From NCBI GenBank assembly GCA_018261935.1, contig JAGTRP010000004.1, positions 1 to 64,000 on the forward strand: a DNA stretch of 64,000 nucleotides, written 5' to 3'. Under the pieces are notes generated by a model that ran no database searches, was not told where the DNA came from, and was given only the letters and a program-made list of their open reading frames with translations. Both the position numbers and the translations under genes were made by a program. The DNA is from Rhodocyclaceae bacterium. GTDB lineage: Bacteria; Pseudomonadota; Gammaproteobacteria; Burkholderiales; Rhodocyclaceae. Numbering within the stretch: position 1 is the stretch's first letter; every line of letters starts with the position of its first letter. This document shows positions 55,508 through 64,000 of the stretch, piece after piece.

Positions 55508-56124
55508 GGTTTGTTTTCCTCGAACAGGCGTTGATAGGCTGCGGCACGGGCAGCGATATCCGGTGCGGAAAAAAGGTCGGAAATAACTGCGAGCAGGCTA
55601 ACCCCGGCAGCGACCAACGGCAAGCCATTGGCAAGGGTAATCCCACCAATGGCGCAGACCGGCACATCGATTTCGGTACGGCAGCGGGCAAAAAGTTCGA
55701 TCGGCGCCCGCGATGCCGCTGGCTTGGTGGGGGACGGGTAAGCCGCGCCGAAGGCCACGTAATCGGCGCCTGCGGCCACTGCCCGGCGAGCGGTATCGAA
55801 GTCGGCATAACAGGAGGCGCCGATGATGCGATCCGGCCCCAGGACGGTCCGCGCGGCGGCCAGGCTGCCGTCGTCGCGCCCGAGATGGACGCCGGCGGCA
55901 GAAACGGTCCGGACCAGGTCGACATCATCGTTGATGATGAGCCCCGCCCCATGGCGTCGGCATAGGTCGGCCAAGGCCCCGGCCCGGGACAGGCACTCGG
56001 CCGGGGTGGAAATCTTGTCGCGATACTGCAGCCAGCGGCAGCCCCCCGCCAGGACGGCCCCGACGGACTCCAGGAGCCGCGGCGTATCGAGCTCGTCCGG
56101 GGTAATGGCGTAGAGCCCGCGCAT
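55504..56124 (-). CDS. thiE: Thiamine-phosphate synthase
   Basis: 206-residue TIM-barrel enzyme coupling HMP-PP with thiazole phosphate to give thiamine phosphate. '[20 protein letters not shown]', '[19 protein letters not shown]' and '[15 protein letters not shown]' (phosphate loop) are present. Start at ATG 56124 with GGAAGG upstream; the frame runs 7 codons further to 56145 but overlaps thiD. Follows thiD by 13 bases. Confidence 0.95.
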   Translation of the reverse strand: MRGLYAITPDELDTPRLLESVGAVLAGGCRWLQYRDKISTPAECLSRAGALADLCRRHGAGLIINDDVDLVRTVSAAGVHLGRDDGSLAAARTVLGPDRIIGASCYADFDTARRAVAAGADYVAFGAAYPSPTKPAASRAPIELFARCRTEIDVPVCAIGGITLANGLPLVAAGVSLLAVISDLFSAPDIAARAAAYQRLFEENKP

Positions 56125-56137
56125 TTCCTTCCCTGGC

Positions 56138-56998
56138 CTAGGCAATGGGTTGTCCTCCGCTGGCGGGCGGCTCGGCTGCAGCCGGATCGTCCTCTTCCCG
56201 GGCCCAGAAGAAACGGTCGGGGATGAATTGCCCCATCCCCGGGCGAAACGCCTTGGACAGGGTGCGCCAAGTGAAATCCTGGGCGTCCCGGACGGCGTCT
56301 TCGATGCTGGCCCCGCCGGCCAGGCAGGCCGCCACGGCCGAAGCCAGGGTGCACCCGGAACCGTGGTAACTGCCCGGCAGCCGATCCCAGCGGTCGCGGC
56401 GCAGGACCGCGCCGGCCTCGCCGTAAAGGGTGTTCACCACCTGCGGCGTGTTCTCATGGGTGCCGGTCAGCAGCACATATTGGGCCCCCAGTTGGATGAT
56501 TCGCCGGGCGCATTCGTCGGGACCGGGCTCGGCCTCGTCGCCGTCCTGCTCGGCGAGGCGCCGGGCCTCGAGGGAGTTGGGGGTGAGCACCGTGGTCTGC
56601 GGCAGCAGCAGTTCGCCCATGGCCGAAACCATGTCTTCGTTGGAAAACTCGTCGCCCCGTCCGGAGGCCAGCACCGGGTCGAAGATCAGGGGTATATCCG
56701 GATAATCGGAAACGATCTCGGCCACGGCCACGATGTTTTCCAGGCTGCCGAGCACCCCGATCTTGAAGGCCGCCACCGGCATGTCCTCGAGCAGCGCCCG
56801 GGCCTGCCGCTCCAAGATGTCGGAATCCACCGGATGGACGCTCTCGACGCCCACGGTGTCCTGCACCGTCAGGGCGGTCACGGCGGTCAGCGGATGGCAG
56901 CCGAGGCTGGCCAGGGTCAGCAGGTCGGCCTGGATGCCCGCGCCCGCGGAAGGATCGCTGGCGGCGAAAACGAGAACGAGAGGGGGAACTGGGGTCAT
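56138..56998 (-). CDS. thiD: HMP/HMP-phosphate kinase
   Basis: 286-residue ribokinase-fold enzyme that phosphorylates hydroxymethylpyrimidine phosphate to the diphosphate for ThiE. '[21 protein letters not shown]' (substrate loop), '[14 protein letters not shown]' and '[22 protein letters not shown]' (anion hole and catalytic region) are family signatures. The C-terminus carries an acidic/Ala/Pro tail. A 6-bp hairpin (57004-57009 with 57015-57020) lies immediately 5' of the start, but this leader has no TPP riboswitch, unlike thiC. Confidence 0.94.
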   Translation of the reverse strand: MTPVPPLVLVFAASDPSAGAGIQADLLTLASLGCHPLTAVTALTVQDTVGVESVHPVDSDILERQARALLEDMPVAAFKIGVLGSLENIVAVAEIVSDYPDIPLIFDPVLASGRGDEFSNEDMVSAMGELLLPQTTVLTPNSLEARRLAEQDGDEAEPGPDECARRIIQLGAQYVLLTGTHENTPQVVNTLYGEAGAVLRRDRWDRLPGSYHGSGCTLASAVAACLAGGASIEDAVRDAQDFTWRTLSKAFRPGMGQFIPDRFFWAREEDDPAAAEPPASGGQPIA

Positions 56999-57233
56999 GA
57001 CAATCCGCCCACATGGCGGACGTGGCGGCGATTGGGTAAGATTTGTACGATTTTATCCGAAATCCGACGCCCCCATGACGGCCTCCTGGGAGTATGGGGC
57101 CTATGTGTGCCCATGAACCGGACCCGCCCTGCATGGGGCAGGGGGAAAATCGATTTCGAAATGGTGGCACTGGGATGTTTTCGCTATAGTATGGACCATC
57201 AAAAAACGATAAACCCCGGTTGGGAGACTTCAA

Positions 57234-57635
57234 TTGGCAGATGCGGCTAGCCTGCGCGGAATCAAGGTGATGGTGATTGACGATAGCAACACCATCCGGC
57301 GCAGCGCGGAAATTTTCCTGGTCCAGGCAGGATGTCAGGTCGTGCTGGCAGAGGATGGCTTCGACGCCCTTGCCAAAATCGCCGACCACCAGCCGAATGT
57401 CATTTTCTGTGACATCATGATGCCCCGCCTCGACGGCTACCAGACCTGCGCCTTGATCAAGAAAAATTCCCGTTTCCGCACCACCCCGGTGATCATGCTC
57501 TCGTCCAAGGATGGCCTGTTCGACCGGGCGCGGGGACGCATGGTGGGATCGGACCAATACCTGACCAAACCCTTCACCAAGGACAGCCTGTTGCAGACTG
57601 TCGCCTCCTTTGCCTCGCCGTCGGCGACGCAATAA
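57234..57635 (+). CDS. pilG: Twitching-motility response regulator PilG
   Basis: 133-residue single receiver domain. The acidic pocket is 'VMVIDDSNTIRRSAEIFL' with phospho-Asp in 'VIFCDIMMPRLDGYQTC', and the conserved Lys in 'QYLTKPFTKDSLLQ'. PilG promotes pilus extension through the Chp chemosensory pathway. The start is TTG at 57234 with GGGAG nine bases upstream. A TATAGT at 57185-57190 may be the operon -10, with a poor -35. First gene of pilGHIJL. Confidence 0.93.
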   Translation: MADAASLRGIKVMVIDDSNTIRRSAEIFLVQAGCQVVLAEDGFDALAKIADHQPNVIFCDIMMPRLDGYQTCALIKKNSRFRTTPVIMLSSKDGLFDRARGRMVGSDQYLTKPFTKDSLLQTVASFASPSATQ

Positions 57636-57662
57636 CTTGATTCCGTAGTTCAGGAGTACTGC

Positions 57663-58028
57663 ATGCCCGTCAAAAAAATCCTGGTTGTGGATGACTCGCC
57701 CACCGAGCGCTTCTACGTTGTCGATCTGTTGACCAAGAATGGCTACGAGGTCATCACCGCCGAAAACGGCGAAGACGGCATCGCCCAGGCCAAGGCCAAC
57801 AAACCCGACCTGGTCCTCATGGACGTGGTCATGCCCGGCCTCAACGGCTACCAGGCCACCCGGACCCTGACCCGGGACGACGAAACCAAGAACATCCCGG
57901 TCATCGTATGCACCTCCAAGAGCCAGGAAACCGACAAGATCTGGGGCCTGCGCCAAGGTGCCCTGGATTACATGGTCAAGCCGGTCAATGCGGAAGAACT
58001 GCTGCAGAAGATCGCCAGCCTCCCCTGA
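57663..58028 (+). CDS. pilH: Twitching-motility response regulator PilH
   Basis: 121-residue receiver: 'ILVVDDSPTERFYVVDLL', phospho-Asp in 'LVLMDVVMPGLNGYQAT', Thr/Ser in 'VIVCTSKSQETD' and Lys in 'DYMVKPVNAEELL'. In Pseudomonas PilH opposes PilG and works in retraction or as a phosphate sink. AGGAGTAC precedes the ATG. 27 bases after pilG. Confidence 0.94.
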   Translation: MPVKKILVVDDSPTERFYVVDLLTKNGYEVITAENGEDGIAQAKANKPDLVLMDVVMPGLNGYQATRTLTRDDETKNIPVIVCTSKSQETDKIWGLRQGALDYMVKPVNAEELLQKIASLP

Positions 58029-58038
58029 GCCAGCCCGA

Positions 58039-58551
58039 ATGGCCAAAAAAACCAGCCTGCGTGAATTCCAGGAGTACCTGGCGGGGCGCCTCACCGGCGC
58101 CGCCCACGGCCAGGCGACTTCGTCCCTGCTGGGCGTGCAGGCCGGCAACGAGGACTGGCTGCTGGACCTTTCCGACTCCGGCGAGATCGTCCAGCTCTCG
58201 AAATTGACCCAGGTGCCCCTGACCCGCCCCTGGTTTGCCGGCATCGCCAACATCCGGGGCAACCTCTATGCAGTGACCGATTTTTCGGTTTTCCGAGGCG
58301 GCGCCCCGACCCCCCAGACCGCCCATGCCCGGCTCCTGCTGGTAGGCGCCAAACACGGCTCCAACGCGGCTCTTCTGGTATCGAACATGCTGGGCCTCAG
58401 GAATCCCAAGGACTTCGAGGCTGCGGAGCCTGATCCTTCGGCACCGGCCTGGGCCGCCCGAAGATATCGGGACAGCAGCGGCAACATCTGGAACAAGCTC
58501 TCGGTCCGCGACCTGCTCGCGGACCGGCAATTCATGGACGTCGGAGCATAG
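58039..58551 (+). CDS. pilI: CheW-like coupling protein PilI
   Basis: 170-residue CheW-domain adaptor linking the chemoreceptor PilJ to the histidine kinase. '[40 protein letters not shown]'-like sequence (two pieces given: '[17 protein letters not shown]', '[15 protein letters not shown]') holds the receptor-binding groove. Start at ATG 58039, 10 bases after pilH. Confidence 0.92.
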   Translation: MAKKTSLREFQEYLAGRLTGAAHGQATSSLLGVQAGNEDWLLDLSDSGEIVQLSKLTQVPLTRPWFAGIANIRGNLYAVTDFSVFRGGAPTPQTAHARLLLVGAKHGSNAALLVSNMLGLRNPKDFEAAEPDPSAPAWAARRYRDSSGNIWNKLSVRDLLADRQFMDVGA

Positions 58552-58583
58552 GCATCCGACCAGCACAACTGCGGAGAAAACGC

Positions 58584-60761
58584 ATGGCTTTCGGTTTCAA
58601 GCTACCCAAGATCGCTTTCGGCAAGAAGCAGCCGCTGGATGACCTGACGGTGTCGTCTGCCATGGCTACGGTTTCCGCGGCGATGCCGTCCGCCAAGCCC
58701 CAGGGTGGCAAAGTTGCGTTGCCTGCCGTGCTGGCGGCAAGACCGGTCATCGAGCAGATGAAAATCATGGGCGGCGTCTTTGTCGCCCTGCTCCTGGCCA
58801 TCGCGGCCCTGGTCTACCACGACAACCGGGAATCCACCTACGGCACCGCCTACGTCGCCGCCTCTGGCGAAATGCGCATGCTGTCGCAACGCCTGGCCAA
58901 GGCATCCTCCCTGGCCATCCAGGGCAACCCGGCCGCCTTCGCCCAGCTCAGGGAATCCCGTGACACCTTCTCGCAGATTCTCGAACGCCTCAACAACGGC
59001 GGAGAAGTCGCCGGCATCGACGTCCCCTCTTCGCCGGACAGCGTCCGTCCCCAGCTGGAGGAGCTGACCAAGCTCTGGGACAAGACGGACAAGGACGCCG
59101 CCATGGTGATCGTCCAGGAGAAGAACCTGATCTCCCTGGGCAAGGACGTCGCCACCATTGACGCCAAGAACTCCACCCTCCTCGATGTCGCCGACCAGAT
59201 CGCCGCCCTCAAGCTGCAATCCGGCAGTAATGCCCGGGAAATTGCCGCCGCCAACCAGCTGGTGATGCTTACCCAGCGCATCGCCAAGAACGCCGCCGCC
59301 ATGCTGGTGGGCGACGTGATCAACCCGGAAGTGGCCTTCCTCCTCGGCAAGGACACCAACGCCTTCCGCGACAACCTGATGGGCCTCATCAAGGGCAGCG
59401 AATCCCTGCGGCTCTCCGGCTCCAACGATGCCGACACCAAGGAAAAGCTCGCCGAACTGGAAACCGCCTTCAAGGAATACCAGAGCGCCATCGGCAACAT
59501 CCTCGGCAACATGCAGCCCCTGGTGCTTTCCAAGCAGTCCGGGTCGCGCATCTTCCGGGAAAGCGAGGATTTGCTGAAAGCCACCGACAACCTGGCCGCG
59601 GCCTACCAGGAGAAACTCTCGGCCCGGGGCCTGTACGTGGTCCTGCTGGTCGTGCTGACGGCGCTGGCCATCGGCGCCCTGGCCTTCCTCGCCAAGGTCT
59701 ACCTCGACGACACCCGGCACCGGGCCGACGAATCCGAGCGCCAGCGCCAGCAGTCGGAACAGGCCAACCGGGAAAACCAGGACGCCATCCTGCGCCTGAT
59801 GAACGAACTGGGCGACCTGGCCGACGGCGACCTGACGGTCACCGCCACCGTGAGCGAAAACATCACCGGCGCCATTGCCGACTCCATCAACTACACCATC
59901 GAGGAACTCCGCGTCCTGGTCGGCCGCATCAACGACGCCGCCAATCGGGTGACGGCAGCCACCGAGATCGCCCGCCAGACGTCCAACGAACTGCTCTCCG
60001 CCGCCGAGAAGCAGTCCCAGGAAATCCAGGCCGCCGGCGAGTCTGCCCTAGCCATGGCCCAATCCATGAACGACGTGTCGGGCAGCGCCAACGAATCGGC
60101 CCAGGTGGCCCGGCAATCCCTGGCTGCCGCCGAAAAGGGCACGGCTGCGGTGCATGACTCCATCAAGGGCATGAACGAAATCCGCGAGCACATCCAGGAA
60201 ACCTCCAAGCGCATCAAGCGCCTGGGCGAAAGTTCCCAGGAGATCGGCGAAATCGTGGAGCTGATTTCGGACATTACCGAACAGACCAACGTCCTCGCCC
60301 TCAATGCCGCCATCCAGGCGGCCTCCGCCGGCGACGCGGGCCGCGGCTTCACGGTGGTGGCGGAGGAAGTGCAGCGCCTTGCCGAACGCTCCGCCGAAGC
60401 CACCAAGCAGATCGCGGCCATCGTCAAGACCATTCAGACCGATACCCAGGATGCCGTTTCCGCCATGGAGCAGTCGACCCAGGGCGTGGTCGAGGGAGCC
60501 CGGCTGTCCGACGCCGCCGGCCAGGCCCTGACGGAGATCGGCGAGGTGTCCCGCAGCCTGGCAGGCCTGATCGAGCAGATTTCGACATCCACCCACGAGC
60601 AGTCCGAATCCGCCACCCACGTGGCCCAGGTGATGCAGGACATCCTCCGCGTCACCGAACAGACCACCGCCGGCACCCAGCGCACGGCAGAAGCGGTGGA
60701 CGAACTCACCAGCCTCGCCCACGAACTGAAGGGATCGGTCGCCGGCTTCAAGGTGACCTGA
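58584..60761 (+). CDS. pilJ: Methyl-accepting chemotaxis protein PilJ
   Basis: 725-residue chemoreceptor of the type IV pilus system. A cytosolic N-terminus of about 60 residues precedes TM1 (61-78), a long periplasmic helical PilJ sensor domain (about 80-345) with two repeats of the '[19 protein letters not shown]'/'[19 protein letters not shown]' pattern, TM2 (about 350-373), HAMP, and the signalling hairpin '[19 protein letters not shown]'. The sensor resembles the NarX-type nitrate-sensing bundle; its ligand here is probably pilin or surface-linked. CGGAGAAA precedes the ATG. Confidence 0.95.
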   Translation: MAFGFKLPKIAFGKKQPLDDLTVSSAMATVSAAMPSAKPQGGKVALPAVLAARPVIEQMKIMGGVFVALLLAIAALVYHDNRESTYGTAYVAASGEMRMLSQRLAKASSLAIQGNPAAFAQLRESRDTFSQILERLNNGGEVAGIDVPSSPDSVRPQLEELTKLWDKTDKDAAMVIVQEKNLISLGKDVATIDAKNSTLLDVADQIAALKLQSGSNAREIAAANQLVMLTQRIAKNAAAMLVGDVINPEVAFLLGKDTNAFRDNLMGLIKGSESLRLSGSNDADTKEKLAELETAFKEYQSAIGNILGNMQPLVLSKQSGSRIFRESEDLLKATDNLAAAYQEKLSARGLYVVLLVVLTALAIGALAFLAKVYLDDTRHRADESERQRQQSEQANRENQDAILRLMNELGDLADGDLTVTATVSENITGAIADSINYTIEELRVLVGRINDAANRVTAATEIARQTSNELLSAAEKQSQEIQAAGESALAMAQSMNDVSGSANESAQVARQSLAAAEKGTAAVHDSIKGMNEIREHIQETSKRIKRLGESSQEIGEIVELISDITEQTNVLALNAAIQAASAGDAGRGFTVVAEEVQRLAERSAEATKQIAAIVKTIQTDTQDAVSAMEQSTQGVVEGARLSDAAGQALTEIGEVSRSLAGLIEQISTSTHEQSESATHVAQVMQDILRVTEQTTAGTQRTAEAVDELTSLAHELKGSVAGFKVT

Positions 60762-60774
60762 GATAAGACACGAT

Positions 60775-63700
60775 ATGAATGCCGCGACCGAATTTGATTT
60801 GGGGCCCTTGACCTGGGTCAAGGGCGAAATCGATCTAGCCCTGGAGCGAGCGGACGAAGCCCTGCGCCAATGCGCCGGCAACGCCGACCCGACCCAGCTC
60901 AAGTTCTGCCGCACCCATGTGCACCAGGTCCATGGGGCGCTGGCCATCGTCAGCCTGGATGGTGTCACCCAGGTCACCGAAAGCCTCGAAGCCCTCCTGC
61001 AGGCTCTCGAAGAAGGCAAGTCCGCCGCGCCGAAAGCCCTTGCCGCCGCCGAGCAGGCCATCGCGGCCCTGCGCCACTATCTCGACGACCTCATGGCCGG
61101 GGAGCCCAACCAGCCCCTGCGCCTGTTGCCGGCTTACCAAGCCCTGGCGGCAGCCCTGGGGGGCAAGCCGGCCCGGGCCACCGACCTGTTCTATCCCGAC
61201 CTGACCCTGCGCCCACCCAAGCGGAAGTCATCGACCGGCCAACCCGGGGGGCAGGACGTGCATGTCCTCATCAAGGCCGAGCGCGCCCGCTTCCAGAAGG
61301 GGCTGCTGACCTGGCTGAAAAAACCCGAAGCCGCCGCCGAGGGCCTGCAGCAAATGCGCTCGGCCCTGGCCAACATCGAGGCAAGCCAGGATTCCCCCGC
61401 TGCCCGCTCCTTCTGGTGGGTATCCCTGGGCTTTCTCGAAACCCTCGAAGAACGCAGCGCCGAGACCGAACTGGAAGCCCGCCAGCTCTGCGCCCGCATC
61501 GATCTCCAGATCCGCCGGCTGCTGGAAGGCTCCCGCAGCATGGCCGAGCGGCTGATGCGCGACGCCCTGTACTACGTAGCCCAGGCACCGGAAGCCCGGG
61601 ATGGCAACCTGCAGGCCATCCGCTCCACCTTCCATCTGGACCAGCTGCTCCCGGCTGCAGCCCCTCCGGACAGCCCGGCGCCCCAGGAGTCCCTCCTCCG
61701 GCGCCTGCGGGAGGCCGCCCAGACCACCGAGGAGCAGTGGAACAAATTCTGCGCCGGCAGCACCGGCTTGCTCGCCAACTTTGCCGAGCAAGCCCGCAAT
61801 TGCGCGACCCTGACGGCGGAAATCGGCCACACCGACCTGAAACGCCTGGGACAGGGCATCGGCGCCATGACCAATTGGCTCCAGGAACAACCGTCCCGGC
61901 ATAACGAAGCCGTCGCCATGGAGATGGCCACGGCCATCCTGCTGCTCCAGAAAGCCCAGGAGAATTTCCGCCACCTGGGCACTGACTTCGCCCAGCAGGT
62001 GGATGCCATGGTGGCCCGCCTCCATGGCTGCATTGCCGGAAAGCCCCTGGACCAGGACGTCGAAATCCCCCTCCTGGATGAAATGACGCGGCGCGCCCAG
62101 GAGAAACTCCTGATCGGCCAGGTCGCCCGGGAAATCCAGAACAACCTGGCCCATATCGAGCAGGCTCTGGACGCCTTTTTCCGGGATCCGGAAAAGAACC
62201 AGGACCTTGCCCTGCTCGAGCCCCCCCTCAAGCAGGTGGCAGGAGCCCTCAGCATGCTGGGCCACGACAGCGCCCTCACGCTCCTCGAGGAATGCCGCGG
62301 CCACATCCACCGCTTCGCCGATGCTGGCTACGTGCCGGCCCACGAGGATTTCGAAAACGTCGCCCAGCAGCTGTCCATGCTGGGATTCTTCGTGGACTCC
62401 CTGCAGCACGGCAGCGCCGACTTCGACACCTTCGCCCGCCAGATGCGGGGCGAATCGGCGGTAGAAATAGAAGAACGCGAGGAAGAGGCCGAGCCCCTGG
62501 AACCGGCGCCCACCGTGGAAATCCAGCTCGAGCAGCAGAAAAAGGAAACCCAGGCCCTGGTCGAAGCCCTCAAGGAAAAACCCGAAGACGCCCAGATCAA
62601 GGACGAACTGAAGCAGAACCTGCAGGCCCTCCAGAAAGACGCCGACCTGGTGGCCGACCGGCAGCTCTTCGACACTGCCAAGGCTGCCCTATCCGCCCTG
62701 GCGGCGGGGGACGATACCGCCCCGGCCGCCCTCGACGCCGCCATCTCTTCCCTCAAGCCAGCCGTCGCCGAGGCGCCCGCCCCATCGGCCGAGACGCTGC
62801 AACTAGCCCATTCGAGCGTGGACGAGATCGATGCTGAACTCCTGGGCATCTTCCTTGAAGAGGCCAAGGAGGTGCTGGCCACCATGGCCGAGCACCTGGA
62901 AATGCTGCGGGCCGAACCCCACGACACCGAAGCCCTCACCACCATCCGCCGCTCCACCCATACGCTCAAGGGCAGCGGACGCATGGTCGGCCTCAACGAC
63001 CTGGGAGAAACCGCCTGGGCCATCGAGCAGACCCTGAACCTGTGGCTGCGCCAGGAACTCGAGGTCACCCCTGAACTTCTGGGAATGATCGGCCTGGAGC
63101 AGGAAGTTTTCACTGCCTGGGTGGCCCACCTCGAGGATCATGGCGCGCCCCTGCCCGACCCGGCGCCCCTCGTCGCCCTCGCCGATCGCCTGCGCGGCAC
63201 CGAACCATTGGCTGCAGCGGCTCCGGTTGCCGCCCCTGCCGCGCCGGCGCCCAGCGCTCAGATCATCGAACTCCCCGTCGCCAAGTCCTCCCAACCTGCC
63301 CCGGCCGCGGTCATCGAACTGGCTTCGGAAACGGCAGCCGAAACCGATACTTTCGACTTCACCCTGGACGATCTCCCGACGCTGGCCGAGGAATCCCCGT
63401 CACCGGCTGCCGAACCCGCCCTGGACGACACGGTGCCCGAAGAGGCTGGCGATGTCATCGACTTCGGCGATTTCCCTGAGCTGACCGAGGAATTGGCCGA
63501 GCCGGAAGAAACGCCCGCTCTCCTGGATCTACCCGAGCCTGCCGAGCCAGAGGAGCCGGTGGACCTCGAAGAGCTGCCCGTCCCCGCCGAGCCATCGGCG
63601 GAGCCTGAACCTGTCCGGGCTGCCGTGCTGACGACCGCCTCCCCGACCCTCTACGATATTTTCCGGGAAGAAGCCCGGGGCCACCTGGAGGTGCTGTCCG

Positions 63701-64000
63701 CCGGCTTCGGAGAGCTCGAGTTGCTGCCGACGGCGCCCACCACCTTCGAGATGACCCGGGCCGCCCACACCCTGGGCGGCATCGCCGCGACGGTGGGGCT
63801 GAGCCCCATCAACAAACTGGCCGTCACCCTCGAACATGCGCTGCTGCGCCGCGACAGCTGCGCCCGGCCCGACAGCATCGAAGGGCTCGAAACCGTGCGC
63901 CAGGCCATCATCGGCCTGGAAGACATGTTTGCCGCCCTGTCGGAGCAGCGGGCACCGGAACCGCAACCGGCGATGATCGAGGCCCTGGAGGATATCTATC
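60775..64000 (+). CDS. pilL: Chemosensory histidine kinase PilL/ChpA, 5' part
   Basis: The frame is open from ATG 60775 to the window edge: 1075 codons of a much longer protein. An N-terminal Hpt-like helical bundle without phospho-His (about 1-130) and a FimL/ChpA-type segment (about 130-550) lead to a first true Hpt domain with His729 in 'RRSTHTLKGSGRMVGL', an acidic Pro/Glu linker (about 820-945), and a second Hpt with His998 in 'AAHTLGGIAATVGL'. Further Hpt domains, the kinase core, CheW and receiver domains would lie downstream. It phosphorylates PilG/PilH. Starts 13 bases after pilJ. Confidence 0.93.
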   Translation, partial: MNAATEFDLGPLTWVKGEIDLALERADEALRQCAGNADPTQLKFCRTHVHQVHGALAIVSLDGVTQVTESLEALLQALEEGKSAAPKALAAAEQAIAALRHYLDDLMAGEPNQPLRLLPAYQALAAALGGKPARATDLFYPDLTLRPPKRKSSTGQPGGQDVHVLIKAERARFQKGLLTWLKKPEAAAEGLQQMRSALANIEASQDSPAARSFWWVSLGFLETLEERSAETELEARQLCARIDLQIRRLLEGSRSMAERLMRDALYYVAQAPEARDGNLQAIRSTFHLDQLLPAAAPPDSPAPQESLLRRLREAAQTTEEQWNKFCAGSTGLLANFAEQARNCATLTAEIGHTDLKRLGQGIGAMTNWLQEQPSRHNEAVAMEMATAILLLQKAQENFRHLGTDFAQQVDAMVARLHGCIAGKPLDQDVEIPLLDEMTRRAQEKLLIGQVAREIQNNLAHIEQALDAFFRDPEKNQDLALLEPPLKQVAGALSMLGHDSALTLLEECRGHIHRFADAGYVPAHEDFENVAQQLSMLGFFVDSLQHGSADFDTFARQMRGESAVEIEEREEEAEPLEPAPTVEIQLEQQKKETQALVEALKEKPEDAQIKDELKQNLQALQKDADLVADRQLFDTAKAALSALAAGDDTAPAALDAAISSLKPAVAEAPAPSAETLQLAHSSVDEIDAELLGIFLEEAKEVLATMAEHLEMLRAEPHDTEALTTIRRSTHTLKGSGRMVGLNDLGETAWAIEQTLNLWLRQELEVTPELLGMIGLEQEVFTAWVAHLEDHGAPLPDPAPLVALADRLRGTEPLAAAAPVAAPAAPAPSAQIIELPVAKSSQPAPAAVIELASETAAETDTFDFTLDDLPTLAEESPSPAAEPALDDTVPEEAGDVIDFGDFPELTEELAEPEETPALLDLPEPAEPEEPVDLEELPVPAEPSAEPEPVRAAVLTTASPTLYDIFREEARGHLEVLSAGFGELELLPTAPTTFEMTRAAHTLGGIAATVGLSPINKLAVTLEHALLRRDSCARPDSIEGLETVRQAIIGLEDMFAALSEQRAPEPQPAMIEALEDIY

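Noticed and set aside
56999-57030. A second TPP riboswitch before thiD
   Set aside because: The leader has only a 6-bp hairpin and none of the CTGAGA/ACCTG core seen before thiC.
57166-57182. TGGCAC upstream of pilG as a sigma-54 promoter
   Set aside because: The -24 half matches but no GC-containing -12 element occurs at the required spacing.

Overview
The window is high-GC chromosomal DNA from a betaproteobacterium, most likely Rhodocyclales (Azospira/Dechloromonas-like). This placement is inferred from gene content: duplicated caa3-type oxidase clusters with DUF2244 and DUF2909 genes, a pilGHIJL chemosensory operon, the accBC-prmA-DUF3426 order and waaC-waaA. Nearly every base is coding, many genes overlap by ATGA/GTGA/TGATG, and I see no insertion sequence, CRISPR array, tRNA or rRNA.

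Layout. 1-1480: the 3' end of a TPR-repeat protein, about 450 bp with no supported gene, and a small orphan gene. 1535-5827: rpoH under a perfect CIRCE operator, a cache-domain chemoreceptor and an AAA/DUF4143 ATPase. 5837-18887: a respiratory block with sco, coxB-coxA-ctaG-coxC, surf1, a C-x3-C membrane protein, ctaB, ctaA, then a second coxB-coxA-coxC set led by a DUF2244 gene. 18882-27293: mpl, an uncharacterised NTase-like gene, a TlpA-type thioredoxin, aroQ, accB-accC, prmA, a DUF3426 protein, a PfkB kinase and a glycine-zipper lipoprotein.

27478-32021 is the most unusual part. It encodes four exported proteins: a COG3014-type lipoprotein, a periplasmic caspase-like protein whose C-terminus is a YcfL/DUF1425 domain, an LpoB-like lipoprotein and an LpoB/CsgG-like soluble paralogue. 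It is bounded by strong terminators and has a third terminator-like hairpin inside. LpoB and YcfL relatives are cell-envelope proteins, with LpoB activating the peptidoglycan synthase PBP1B in E. coli. I therefore infer an envelope or peptidoglycan control module with a built-in caspase-fold protease.

32172-42849: ornithine-lipid genes olsB-olsA; a minus-strand run waaE, sugar epimerase, glmS, apaH; waaC-waaA; and a pcm-rhodanese-tolC operon behind a 20-bp palindrome, with what may be the remnant of a regulator gene. 42866-49963: an alpha-carbonic anhydrase fused to an adhesin-E-like domain, a TPP riboswitch with thiC, a YkgJ-type protein, uppP, a YqiA-type esterase and an RNB ribonuclease. 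49960-56998: tonB, aroE, mtgA and mgtE on the plus strand, converging on thiD-thiE-hemL-gdx on the minus strand. 57234-64000: the type IV pilus chemosensory operon pilG-pilH-pilI-pilJ-pilL, with pilL running off the window.

Start codons were chosen from Shine-Dalgarno sequences, overlaps with the upstream stop, and family N-termini. Family names come from motif recognition, not from database searches.
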